A stretch of 45,995 nucleotides of DNA. Source: Anaerococcus sp. GTDB taxonomy: Bacteria; Bacillota; Clostridia; Tissierellales; Peptoniphilaceae. The translations under genes were made by a program, and so were the position numbers. Location: contig JALEUV010000023.1 of NCBI GenBank assembly GCA_022780515.1, positions 1 through 45,995 of the forward strand, written 5' to 3'. The notes beneath the pieces are model-generated. The model was not told the origin of the DNA and ran no database searches. It saw only the letters and a list, made by a program, of their open reading frames with translations. Shown piece by piece: positions 1 through 7,495 of the stretch (its first letter is position 1; every line of letters starts with the position of its first letter).

Positions 1-638
1 TCATATTCTGTTGGGAAGGCCTCCACAAAGGAATGGGCCATAGTTCCACTTGCTCCAAAGCCGTATTTTTGGGAACTGTAGGTGTTGGATGTTACAGGGG
101 CTCCTCCTATAAAGGCTGCCCTTGCTCCCTTGACAGAAGCATCAGCTCCTTGGGCACGTCTTGCACCAAATTCCATAACTAGCCTATCGCCTGCACTTTT
201 TACAATCCTGTTGGTCTTGGTTGCAACAAGGGAGTTAAAGTTCATTGATAGGAGCAGGTAGGTTTCGATAATTGATGCTTCGATTATAGGGGCCTTGACT
301 GTAATGATTGGCTCGTTAGGAAACATAACTGATCCTTCTGGGAAGGAGTAAATATCTCCAGTAAACTTGAAGTTTCTCAAATATTCTAGGAAGCCTTCGC
401 TGAAGTTGGTATTTTTCCTAAAGTATTCAATGTCCTCATCGCTAAAGGATAAGTTTTGGATGTATTCTATGATATCGTTTAGTCCTGCAAAGATAGAATA
501 TCCTCCCCCATCAGGATTTTTTCTGTAGTAGGCATCAAAGACTGCAGTCTTATCGCCCATACCTAGGTTAAAGTAGGCATTTGCCATAGTGAATTCATAA
601 AAATCACTAAGCATGGATAAATTTCTATAAGTTTTCAT
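1..638 (-). CDS. pncB: Nicotinate phosphoribosyltransferase, N-terminal part (runs off window start)
   Basis: This gene reads leftward and is cut by the window edge, so only about the first 212 codons are present and the ORF track misses it. The reverse-strand ATG at 638 follows a good GAGGAGAT ribosome site. The N-terminus reads MKTYRNLSMLSDFYEFTMAN and the region around MEFGARRAQG is typical of nicotinate phosphoribosyltransferase. The family makes nicotinate mononucleotide from nicotinate and PRPP with ATP, in the cytosolic NAD salvage pathway. It is transcribed divergently from the HAD gene. The identification is from remembered family motifs; the C-terminal half cannot be checked here. 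Confidence 0.88.
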   Translation of the reverse strand, partial: MKTYRNLSMLSDFYEFTMANAYFNLGMGDKTAVFDAYYRKNPDGGGYSIFAGLNDIIEYIQNLSFSDEDIEYFRKNTNFSEGFLEYLRNFKFTGDIYSFPEGSVMFPNEPIITVKAPIIEASIIETYLLLSMNFNSLVATKTNRIVKSAGDRLVMEFGARRAQGADASVKGARAAFIGGAPVTSNTYSSQKYGFGASGTMAHSFVEAFPTEY

Positions 639-751
639 AATCTCCTCTCAAAAATTCACGTATTAATCTCTATATACCCTATTTTATCACTTTTTATGAA
701 TTTTATAGAATTTATTGGTCAAAGTTAGTATCATTATAGTAAGGAGCTTAT

Positions 752-1402
752 ATGTATATTTTTGATATAGACGGAACATTGCTATATACTATAGATTCAA
801 TTCATTTTCATATGAATAAAACTATGAAGGAATTTGGCTTGGGTCAAGTACCCAAGGATAAGATAAGAGATTTTGTAGGAAATGGGCCAGTTGTCCTTGC
901 TAACAAGTCCCTAGACTATGTGGGGGCAGGAGAAGATGAAAACTTTAGGCAAAAATTTTTGGATGCCTACAACTTATCCTACGACCTGGACCCTTCCTAC
1001 CTAACTAGGCCCTATGATGGTATAAAGGAGAGCCTAGATGCCATAAAGGGTAGGGGAGAGGTCATGGTTTGCTTTTCAAACAAACCCCTATCAACAGCAA
1101 GGAAGGTCATAGGGGATGTTTTTGGTGAGGGTTACTTTGACTATGTCCTTGGCTACGATCCATCCTATGAAAGAAAGCCATCACCAGAGGGAATTTTCAT
1201 CTTGCAAGAGAGGTTTAAGGCGAGATTATCTGATATAATCTACTTTGGTGATAGTGAAGTTGACATAAGATGTGGCAAGAATGCCGGAGTCTTTACAATC
1301 GCAGTGAGCTGGGGCTTTAGGGATTGGGAGATCTTGGAGAGAGAAGACCCTGATTTGATAATAGATAGGACTTCGGATATAAAGGATATAAGGAGGGCGT
1401 AG
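752..1402 (+). CDS. HAD-superfamily hydrolase (phosphoglycolate phosphatase-like)
   Basis: The 216-residue protein has the four HAD motifs in order: DIDGTLL near residue 5 (nucleophile and acid Asp), a Ser in CFSNKP (motif II), the Lys in RKPSPEG (motif III), and GDSEVDIRCGKNAG (motif IV). A helical cap lies between motifs I and II, so this is a C1-cap, Gph/PpaX-type phosphatase. The substrate cannot be read from sequence. AAGGAG precedes the ATG. The stop codon is followed directly by the start of the PTS IIB gene, so the two are probably translationally coupled, which hints at a sugar-phosphate substrate (inference). Confidence 0.85.
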   Translation: MYIFDIDGTLLYTIDSIHFHMNKTMKEFGLGQVPKDKIRDFVGNGPVVLANKSLDYVGAGEDENFRQKFLDAYNLSYDLDPSYLTRPYDGIKESLDAIKGRGEVMVCFSNKPLSTARKVIGDVFGEGYFDYVLGYDPSYERKPSPEGIFILQERFKARLSDIIYFGDSEVDIRCGKNAGVFTIAVSWGFRDWEILEREDPDLIIDRTSDIKDIRRA

Positions 1403-1882
1403 ATGAGTAAGATAAAACTTGCGAGAATTGACTCTAGATTATCTCATGGGAAGCTTGTAGAGATATGGTCTAAGGAACTAGGGATAAATACTGTAATTAT
1501 TGCTAATGATCGCCTCCAAGGAGATGACTTTAGGCAAAAGCTCATGGACATTACCATCCCTGACAAGGTAGCCTGCTATTATTTGAAGCTATCTGATATA
1601 AAGGAATTTTTGGATAGCCACTATGAAGATGTATTTTTGATAGTGGAAAGTGCAAAGGACCTCGAGCAAATAAAGGATGCAGGGGTTATTATAGATGAGA
1701 TTAATATTGGAATAATCCATATGGCCATAGGCAAGAAGGCCCTCACAGAAGAGGTAGCAGTTGATAAGCAAGACCTTAGGATTTTTAAGGAATTTATCGA
1801 TGCTGGATCAGATCTTTATGTAAGAAAAAGCCCCTATTCCCAAAGGATGGAGCTTGATTATCTCTTAAATAGTCAAAAATAA
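1403..1882 (+). CDS. Orphan PTS EIIB component, mannose/fructose/sorbose family
   Basis: The 159-residue protein begins with a version of the family signature (RIDSRLSHGKL) that keeps the His at position 15, the phosphorylation site in mannose-class EIIB. Length matches a stand-alone IIB domain. Known IIB proteins pass phosphate from IIA to sugar entering through IIC/IID, but no IIA, IIC or IID gene is adjacent. It starts on the base after the upstream HAD stop. It could partner with subunits elsewhere or act as a regulatory phosphocarrier. The family call is firm; the role is open. Confidence 0.85.
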   Translation: MSKIKLARIDSRLSHGKLVEIWSKELGINTVIIANDRLQGDDFRQKLMDITIPDKVACYYLKLSDIKEFLDSHYEDVFLIVESAKDLEQIKDAGVIIDEINIGIIHMAIGKKALTEEVAVDKQDLRIFKEFIDAGSDLYVRKSPYSQRMELDYLLNSQK

Positions 1883-1906
1883 AAAGTGGTGCATAGGCAT
1901 CACTTT
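1883..1906 (-). terminator. Intrinsic terminator between convergent genes
   Basis: AAAGTGGTG pairs with CATCACTTT across a six-base loop, with one G-T wobble. Read leftward, the hairpin is followed at once by TTTTTATTTTT, an ideal U-tract, so it best terminates the SdpI-like gene, whose stop codon lies in the stem. It may also stop rightward transcription of the PTS gene, though the rightward U-tract is delayed. Confidence 0.75.
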
Positions 1907-2244
1907 AAATTGAATTTTTTTCTCATCCATAATTTTACAATGCCAAATAGCAAGAGAATAAAAAGTAAAACTAATATAGTTATAAGTATGGACAAGTAAG
2001 TTCTGTTTTCAAAAAAATATAAAAACAAGGGAAAGACTATTCCGAAAAATAATATTCCCAATAAAATTGCTAGATTACCTGCAAATTTGTTGCCGTATTC
2101 CCAAGTCTTTTTTGAATAGCAGACTTCCCAAAGGTGAAAGCCAACTTCCATTTGTGGATAGTCCGAATGGAAAGATCTTAGAAATATACCTGCAAAAATA
2201 CAAAAAGCCAGTAATGTAACATCAGCTATTATTAAAGGTCCCAT
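1900..2244 (-). CDS. SdpI/YhfL-family membrane protein
   Basis: The 114-residue protein has an N-terminal hydrophobic segment (about 3-22) and two strong C-terminal membrane segments (about 57-77 and 82-105). Between them is VGFHLWEVCYSKKTWEYGNK, which matches the SdpI-family pattern of GFRT-like, Ser/Lys, and W-x-x-x-N-K elements with His in place of the usual Arg. SdpI in Bacillus gives immunity to the SDP toxin, but most family members have no known role. No SDP toxin gene is nearby. The gene is single, convergent with the PTS gene and divergent from the glycosyltransferases. GAGGTGAG lies upstream of its ATG. Confidence 0.68.
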   Translation of the reverse strand: MGPLIIADVTLLAFCIFAGIFLRSFHSDYPQMEVGFHLWEVCYSKKTWEYGNKFAGNLAILLGILFFGIVFPLFLYFFENRTYLSILITILVLLFILLLFGIVKLWMRKKFNLK

Positions 2245-2326
2245 ATCTCACCTCACTTATCCTTACTATACCACAAAAATCAGAATTATTTAAAAGCGAA
2301 TTTGCTTTATTATATATGAGGTTCTT

Positions 2327-3475
2327 ATGAAAATATTGATAACGAGTGATTTCTACTACCCTGTTGTAAACGGAGTAGTCCGCTCTATTTTAAATTTAAA
2401 AAAATACTTAGAAGGTCAGGGGCATGATGTAAGAGTCCTAACCTTATCCAACACCCTAAGATCCTACAAGTCCAAGGGGGTCTACTACATAGGGTCTTTG
2501 AGTGCGAGGAGGATCTATCCTCAAGCCAGGGTTACCAATATCCTATCAAAGACATACTTTAAGGAAATTGAGAGGTGGAAGCCAGATATAATCCACTCCC
2601 AGTGTGAATTTTCGACCTTCATCATGGCTAAGATCCTTGCCCATGACTTGGAAATTCCCCTAGTCCACACCTACCACACAGTATACGAGGACTACACCCA
2701 CTACCTCATTCCTATGAAGACTACTGGCAAGAAGGTGGTGGCACTCGCATCTAAGAGGTTTGCCAACCTATGTGATAAGATTATAGCACCAAGTGATAAG
2801 ACCTCTGACATCCTAAAGAGATACGGGATTGACCCAAGAAAAATCGCTGTAATTCCAACAGGGATTGATATGCCGGAGATCTACAAGCAAGATAGCAGGG
2901 ACTTTTTGGGGATGGACCAAGACCAAAAGATAATCCTCTACCTGGGGAGGATAGCCGAGGAGAAAAATATCGAAGAGATAATTGACTTCTACCAAAGGCT
3001 AGCAGATCCTACTATAAGGCTATACATAGTAGGTGGTGGCCCCCACCTAGGGATTTTACAAGACTATGGCAGGGACTTTGATAAAAAAATAAACTTCCTT
3101 GGCATGGTGGATCCTTCCCTAGTAAATAAATACTACCAGGCAGCAGATGTCTTTGCTTCGGCATCTACCTCTGAGACCCAAGGACTTACCTACTATGAGG
3201 CCCTAGCCAACGGCCTTCCAGTCCTATGCAAGAAGGATAAGGCCCTGGATGGGGTGGTATTTGATGGCTATAATGGCTTCCAATATACAAATTTTGAGGA
3301 CTTTGACCATAAGCTATCAAAAATCCTAGACAATGACAACTACAAGGCCTACCTTAAGAAAAACGCCAGGGCCTATGCCCTAGATAATTTTTCTATAGAC
3401 TCCTTTGGACAAAAGTGCGAGAAGCTTTATAGGGAAGCGATAAGAGGATATAATTATGAAAGTTTTGATATATAG
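2327..3475 (+). CDS. GT4-family glycosyltransferase, probably diacylglycerol glucosyltransferase type
   Basis: The 382-residue protein has the GT-B fold layout. The N-terminal domain opens with SDFYYPVVNGVVRSI, a pattern typical of lipid glycosyltransferases. A central PTGIDMPEIYK linker is followed by a nucleotide-sugar domain with LYLGRIAEEKNIEEI and the EX7E-like stretch SETQGLTYYEALANGLPVL. Proteins of this type transfer glucose to diacylglycerol at the membrane or act in glycan synthesis. Its 3' end overlaps the next glycosyltransferase by 20 bases. The same pairing occurs in streptococci and lactobacilli for two-step glycolipid synthesis, so that is the most likely role (inference). GAGG lies upstream of the ATG. 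Confidence 0.82.
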   Translation: MKILITSDFYYPVVNGVVRSILNLKKYLEGQGHDVRVLTLSNTLRSYKSKGVYYIGSLSARRIYPQARVTNILSKTYFKEIERWKPDIIHSQCEFSTFIMAKILAHDLEIPLVHTYHTVYEDYTHYLIPMKTTGKKVVALASKRFANLCDKIIAPSDKTSDILKRYGIDPRKIAVIPTGIDMPEIYKQDSRDFLGMDQDQKIILYLGRIAEEKNIEEIIDFYQRLADPTIRLYIVGGGPHLGILQDYGRDFDKKINFLGMVDPSLVNKYYQAADVFASASTSETQGLTYYEALANGLPVLCKKDKALDGVVFDGYNGFQYTNFEDFDHKLSKILDNDNYKAYLKKNARAYALDNFSIDSFGQKCEKLYREAIRGYNYESFDI

Positions 3476-4469
3476 TAGGGACTATGATGTAGTCAAGGAA
3501 AGTGGAGTCGGCAAGGCCATAGACCACCAAAAGAGAGCCTTAGACAAGGTGGGCTTTGAATATTCCACTGACGAAAATGATGACTTCGACCTAGTCCATA
3601 TAAATACAGTTTTCCCAAGGTCAGTAGTCTTTGCCAAGAAGGCAAAAGATGAGGGCAAAAAAGTCGTTTACCATGCTCATTCCACCATGGAGGACTTCAA
3701 GAACTCCTTTGTTTTTTCAAACAACCTAGCTCCCCTCTTCAAAAAATGGCTTATCCATTCCTACAAGAAGGGGGACCTAGTCCTTACCCCAAGTGACTAT
3801 TCCAAAAATATCTTGGAGACTTATGAGCTAGATAGGCCCATAGAAGTCGTATCCAATGGGATTGACCTAGATTTTTGGAAGAAAGAGCCAGGGGATAGGG
3901 AGGCCTTTTACGAAAAATATGGCCTCGATAAAAATCGCAAGTCGATAATTTCTGTCGGCCTACCTATAAAAAGAAAGGGAATAGATGACTTCCTAGCCCT
4001 TGCTAAGAGGCTTCCCCAATACGACTTCATCTGGTTTGGCAAGCTTGATAAGAACCTCATGAGTCCTAGCATAGCCAAGGCCATCAAGGGAAAATCTTCC
4101 AATGTCTACTTTCCAGGCTATGTTTCATCAGATGAGCTAAGGCTAAGCTATAGTGGCTCAGACCTCTATGTCTTTCTTACCCACGAAGAGACAGAGGGGA
4201 TAGTCCTCCTCGAGGCCCTAAGCACCAAGGCAGATATTCTAATCCGAAACATAGAGATTTTTGAAAAAGACTATGAGGATGGTGTAAATATCTACAAGGG
4301 CCATGACCTAGATAGCTTTGAAAGAAAAATCAAGGGGATTCTTGAGGGAGACCTCAAAAGCCTTGCAGAAGAGGGCTACAAGAAGGCAGAGGAGAAGTCA
4401 ATCGAAAACACAGGAAAGAAATTAGTAGAAATATATAGAAAGGTAGTTAATAATGAGATCGGTAGCTAA
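3456..4469 (+). CDS. GT4-family glycosyltransferase, LafA/CpoA-like glycolipid synthase
   Basis: The 337-residue protein starts MKVLIYSRDYDVVKESGVGKAI and contains VVYHAHSTMEDFKNSFVFSN, both characteristic of second-step glycolipid glycosyltransferases such as streptococcal CpoA. The linker VVSNGIDLDFW precedes the donor domain, and ETEGIVLLEALS carries the acidic pair of the EX7E motif. It probably adds the second sugar to monoglucosyl-diacylglycerol, giving a lipoteichoic-acid anchor or bulk membrane glycolipid. It overlaps both neighbours, so the three genes look translationally coupled. The exact sugar cannot be read. Confidence 0.8.
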   Translation: MKVLIYSRDYDVVKESGVGKAIDHQKRALDKVGFEYSTDENDDFDLVHINTVFPRSVVFAKKAKDEGKKVVYHAHSTMEDFKNSFVFSNNLAPLFKKWLIHSYKKGDLVLTPSDYSKNILETYELDRPIEVVSNGIDLDFWKKEPGDREAFYEKYGLDKNRKSIISVGLPIKRKGIDDFLALAKRLPQYDFIWFGKLDKNLMSPSIAKAIKGKSSNVYFPGYVSSDELRLSYSGSDLYVFLTHEETEGIVLLEALSTKADILIRNIEIFEKDYEDGVNIYKGHDLDSFERKIKGILEGDLKSLAEEGYKKAEEKSIENTGKKLVEIYRKVVNNEIGS

Positions 4470-5145
4470 ATTATTGGGCTTTGTATTTATGGCCCTTGCT
4501 ATACCTGTTTTGGTAATGAGCCTAGTAGGATTATTTACAAATAATCAAATAGTCTTAATCATGAGTCAATTCGTAATAATGATCCTCATGGTCCTAGCCT
4601 TTACCAAGATTTTTGATATAGGTAGGCGTTATGAAAAAAAGACATCAGACTTAATAAAGAAGGCTAAAAATATAGATGAGCTAAAAAAACTTAGAGAAGA
4701 GAGGCTATCTTATAGGTCCAAGGCTAGCATAACTAGTGAAATCTTGATGAAGGAATTCTCAGAAGAAGAGGCCGAAAACCTTAGGAGATATACCAACACA
4801 ACAGAAGATATGAGACACTACTACTCAGCCTACATATCTAACTCCATGGGAGATGAGAGAGAAGCTTACAAGATAAAAAGAGATAACTTTAATAAGAAAT
4901 ACAAAAATAAATTAAGGATTTATCCTGATTTTGAGGAAAACTTAAAGCAAGCCCTAAAGTGGGTGGGACTTTTCTTCCTCCTAGCCTTCATATTTTCCAT
5001 GGTCAAGACCTACTTCAACCCAGGCATTAACCTTGCCTTCTTGATTTATGTGGTAGGACTTGTCGTCCTTTTATCTTTTATGATAAATGGAATAGTGTGG
5101 ATAGTGAGGACAGTAAAATCCTATTGGGACAAAAAATTCCTATAA
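4453..5145 (+). CDS. Membrane protein of unknown function with cytoplasmic charged domain
   Basis: I do not recognise the family. The 230-residue protein has two N-terminal membrane segments (about 7-28 and 34-53), a highly charged, probably helical middle (about 55-165, rich in K, E and R), and two C-terminal membrane segments (about 168-187 and 193-217). The start overlaps the upstream glycosyltransferase by 17 bases and a strong terminator follows, so it is the last gene of the glycolipid operon. A role in membrane glycolipid handling is only suggested by this position. Confidence 0.7.
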   Translation: MRSVAKLLGFVFMALAIPVLVMSLVGLFTNNQIVLIMSQFVIMILMVLAFTKIFDIGRRYEKKTSDLIKKAKNIDELKKLREERLSYRSKASITSEILMKEFSEEEAENLRRYTNTTEDMRHYYSAYISNSMGDEREAYKIKRDNFNKKYKNKLRIYPDFEENLKQALKWVGLFFLLAFIFSMVKTYFNPGINLAFLIYVVGLVVLLSFMINGIVWIVRTVKSYWDKKFL

Positions 5146-5149
5146 AGAC

Positions 5150-5180
5150 ATCCTTCTTACGTCAGTAGGGAGGATTTTTA
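5150..5180 (+). terminator. Intrinsic terminator of the glycosyltransferase operon
   Basis: A ten-pair stem, ATCCTTCTTA with TAGGGAGGAT and several wobble pairs, closes a six-base loop and is followed by TTTTTA. Confidence 0.8.
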
Positions 5181-5255
5181 TATACCTTACAAGAATTAAT
5201 AAATTAAGTTGAAATATTTAATAATAGTAAAAATAATATTAAAATAATCAACCGG

Positions 5256-5286
5256 CACTTTACAAAAAATGAAAGTGTAGTATAAT
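5256..5286 (+). promoter_or_regulatory. Promoter with overlapping inverted repeat upstream of the DUF2089 gene
   Basis: TTTACA (5259-5264) and a perfect TATAAT (5281-5286) are separated by 16 bases. An inverted repeat, CACTTT (5256-5261) and AAAGTG (5272-5277), covers the -35 box and spacer. That is where a repressor or autoregulator would bind. The DUF2089 protein just downstream has a helix-turn-helix and is a natural candidate, but this is inference. Confidence 0.6.
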
Positions 5287-5305
5287 TTTATCAAAAGGAG
5301 GAGCT

Positions 5306-5662
5306 ATGATTAACAAATGTCCAAATTGTGGTGGTGAGATGGTGATCACCTCTTATAGATGCAACAACTGCTATACAGAAGTTAGCGGTGAATTCGAAAT
5401 CGACAAATTTCAAAGACTAGACGAAAAAGACAAAGAATTTATAGAACTATTTTTACAAAAAAGAGGATCAATTAAGGATGTTGGAGAAGAACTAGGTATT
5501 TCCTATCCTACAGTTAGAAATAGAATAGATAGGATTGTCAAAAAATTAGGTGGCCAAGTCGACAAGAAGGCTGGCAGAATTGATATCCTAAATATGCTTG
5601 ACAATGGTGAAATAACTCCTGAAAAGGCTAGATCATTATTGGAGGATTTAAAAGATGAATGA
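5306..5662 (+). CDS. DUF2089-type zinc-ribbon/HTH regulator
   Basis: The 118-residue protein starts with a zinc ribbon (CPNC and CNNC, residues 5-19). A sigma-like helix-turn-helix follows (GISYPTVRNRIDRIVKKLG, about 64-82). It ends with a short helical module, ILNMLDNGEITPEKARSLLE. The order matches the DUF2089 family, thought to be DNA-binding. AAAGGAGG precedes the ATG. The next gene starts within its last codons, and the two share the terminal module (see findings), so they likely act together. The target is unknown. Confidence 0.82.
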   Translation: MINKCPNCGGEMVITSYRCNNCYTEVSGEFEIDKFQRLDEKDKEFIELFLQKRGSIKDVGEELGISYPTVRNRIDRIVKKLGGQVDKKAGRIDILNMLDNGEITPEKARSLLEDLKDE

Positions 5663-6710
5663 AGAAAAACAATTAATATTACAAATGCTTAAAGAAGGCA
5701 AGATTACAGTAGAAGAGGCAAGTGGCTTGCTAGAAGCTATTAGCGATAACAACAAAAATAAGTGGGATAAGTTCTCAGATAGACTAACAGGGGCAGTAGA
5801 TTCTATCATCAAAAAAACTACTGACACTATCCAAAACTTCGATATAGACTCTGCAATAGACCTTACAATCAATACAGGAAAAAACGAAATTAACACTGAA
5901 AAAGAATTAAGAATAGACGATGAAATCAACGAAATTTCCATAGACATCATAAATGGATCTATTGAAATAGACAGGGCAGATGACTCTGCTATAACCATCA
6001 AGGAAGAAATATTCTCCAAGACTAACCTTGGTGAAGACTACTTGGATATAGAAGTTAACGATGATAAGCTAAGTATAAGCGTCAAAGAAGAACACAAGGT
6101 AAGTGATGTGAGAAGCAACATCAAACTTAGCCTAGGCAAGAACCTTTACGATAGCCTAAGGGTTAACCAAGTAAATGGCAAGACCGAGATAAGCGATGTT
6201 GACTTTACAAACCTCGACATAGATACAGTAAATGGCAAGATTGTCTTAATAAACACTGCATCAAATACCACTATCAAAAACACCAACGGTAAGATTGATC
6301 TAAAAAACATAAATGGTGCCTTGAGTATAGAAAATGTCAACGGATCTATCTACCTAACAAACATAGCAGGAGAGCTAGCAGAAGTATCCAACGTCAACGG
6401 TAACATTAGGATAGACGGTCTAAGTGCCAACAAACTTCAAGCAAGCTCTAACGCTGGTAACATCAGAATTTTCAAAATTAGAAATACCAAGGCAATCGAC
6501 CTAGAATCAGGCTTTGGCAATATGGTAGTAGACACAACAGACTACCAAGGCGACATAAGGGCTGATATAGAGAGCAAGGCCATAAATGTTACAGAAAAAT
6601 TCGTAAACAAGATCCAAGATGGCAAGGGCTACGAAATAAGCACCAACACAGAAAAAACCGACCTACAAATCAAAGCAAAATCAGGCTTTGGCAAGGTATC
6701 ATTGAGATAA
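5655..6710 (+). CDS. DUF4097 beta-helix protein (YvlB/LiaX-like)
   Basis: The 351-residue protein begins with the YvlB-type N-terminal module (LILQMLKEGKITVEEASGLL). It continues into a long series of short beta-strand repeats rich in N-G-x-I and I-x-N-x-N-G patterns (about 85-350), typical of the DUF4097 putative beta-helix. There is no signal peptide or membrane segment. Related proteins in Bacillus and Enterococcus (YvlB, LiaX) belong to cell-envelope stress circuits that respond to antimicrobial peptides. It overlaps the DUF2089 gene by eight bases and is followed by a terminator, making a two-gene operon. A role in envelope stress is inference. Confidence 0.78.
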   Translation: MNEEKQLILQMLKEGKITVEEASGLLEAISDNNKNKWDKFSDRLTGAVDSIIKKTTDTIQNFDIDSAIDLTINTGKNEINTEKELRIDDEINEISIDIINGSIEIDRADDSAITIKEEIFSKTNLGEDYLDIEVNDDKLSISVKEEHKVSDVRSNIKLSLGKNLYDSLRVNQVNGKTEISDVDFTNLDIDTVNGKIVLINTASNTTIKNTNGKIDLKNINGALSIENVNGSIYLTNIAGELAEVSNVNGNIRIDGLSANKLQASSNAGNIRIFKIRNTKAIDLESGFGNMVVDTTDYQGDIRADIESKAINVTEKFVNKIQDGKGYEISTNTEKTDLQIKAKSGFGKVSLR

Positions 6711-6721
6711 GAAAAGCAAAG

Positions 6722-6745
6722 ACGGGGCGAGGGCCTCGTTTTTTT
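6722..6745 (+). terminator. Intrinsic terminator after the DUF4097 gene
   Basis: ACGGGGC pairs with GCCTCGT around a GAGG loop, and the hairpin runs straight into a seven-T tract. Confidence 0.88.
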
Positions 6746-6779
6746 GTGCCTAAAAATATTTTCTAAAACTTCCTAAAAA

Positions 6780-6797
6780 TTGATTAAATCTTGATTA
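6780..6797 (+). promoter_or_regulatory. Direct repeat, likely response-regulator binding site
   Basis: TTGATTA occurs at 6780 and again at 6791, an 11-base period that places both copies on the same DNA face. Tandem sites at one helical turn are the usual arrangement for OmpR-family regulators. It sits about 45 bases upstream of the decayed response-regulator gene, as expected for an autoregulated two-component operon. Confidence 0.5.
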
Positions 6798-6842
6798 GTG
6801 TGGTTTATACTATAAGTACAAAAGATAAAGGGGGTGATTTAT

Positions 6843-7061
6843 ATGAAGATTTTAATCATAGAAGATGATCTAAACTTAGTAGCGACTCTAAGAGATGTCC
6901 TTGAGAGTAATGGCTACTAGGTAGATTATTTTATGAGCCTAGAAGAGATAGAGGACTATATCATACTTAATACCTATGACCTAGTTATCCTAGACCTTAT
7001 GCTGGGTAGGTATAATGGCTTGGATTTTTTACGAAGTGTAAGGGATGATATAAAAACTCCC
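6843..7061 (+). pseudogene. Response regulator receiver-domain remnant
   Basis: The frame starts at an ATG after AAAGGGGGTG and reads MKILIIEDDLNLVATL, the start of an OmpR-type receiver domain with its acidic pair. A TAG interrupts it at codon 26. The frame then resumes with the phosphoacceptor region TYDLVILDLMLG, and a second TAG ends it at codon 74. The rest of the receiver and the whole DNA-binding domain are missing. In another frame, the sequence passes straight into the tail of a histidine kinase. The promoter and ribosome site look intact, so the gene died in place. Confidence 0.85.
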
Positions 7062-7063
7062 TA

Positions 7064-7246
7064 GGAGCAAACACGGACCTCTTTGTAACAAGCAATGTAG
7101 GCAGAACATCGGGCAAGGGCTATGGCATAGGCCTCTACTATGTAAAGACCTATATGGATAAAATATTAGGTGAGTTGAAATTACTAAATGGCAATAATGG
7201 AACCAAGGCCACAATGGCAATAGAAATGGAGGATGACTATGACTAA
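7064..7246 (+). pseudogene. Histidine kinase C-terminal remnant
   Basis: About 60 codons in a frame different from the receiver remnant encode the end of a HATPase_c domain: NTDLFVTSNVGRTSGKGYGIGLYYVK, where GKGYGIGL is the G2-box ATP lid. No start codon or ribosome site precedes it. The junction at about 7058-7066 suggests one deletion removed the 3' part of the regulator and most of the kinase. It ends at TAA 7244-7246, inside the start of the next small membrane gene. Confidence 0.8.
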
Positions 7247-7469
7247 GCTATTTGTAGGACTATTTATAATTTTTCTTATCCATGGAGGAAGGAATATATA
7301 TTTAAATAAGGTGAATTTCTATAATTGGTATGAGGCGGCAGCCTTGCCTATCATAGATGAATTTATAATTAGGGGAATACCTAGCTACCTCAGACTAATG
7401 ATATTAATTTACTTTATCTACATCACCTACCGATTTTTAAAAGAAATAGACTCGCTAAAAAGTATTTAG
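7233..7469 (+). CDS. Small membrane protein, formerly in the two-component operon
   Basis: I do not recognise the family. The 78-residue protein has two likely membrane segments (about 4-20 and 51-68) with a short loop between them. Its ATG overlaps the end of the histidine kinase remnant by 14 bases, the usual spacing for a coupled operon, and GGAGG lies just upstream. With most of the kinase gone it may be poorly translated. It may once have been an accessory membrane protein of the sensor system. Confidence 0.55.
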   Translation: MTMTKLFVGLFIIFLIHGGRNIYLNKVNFYNWYEAAALPIIDEFIIRGIPSYLRLMILIYFIYITYRFLKEIDSLKSI

Positions 7470-7495
7470 AAATTATTATAACAAAGGAGAATATT

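Noticed and set aside
6918-6920. Recoding of the in-frame TAG in the response regulator (for example pyrrolysine)
   Set aside because: A second TAG, a frame change and loss of the rest of the gene show decay rather than recoding.
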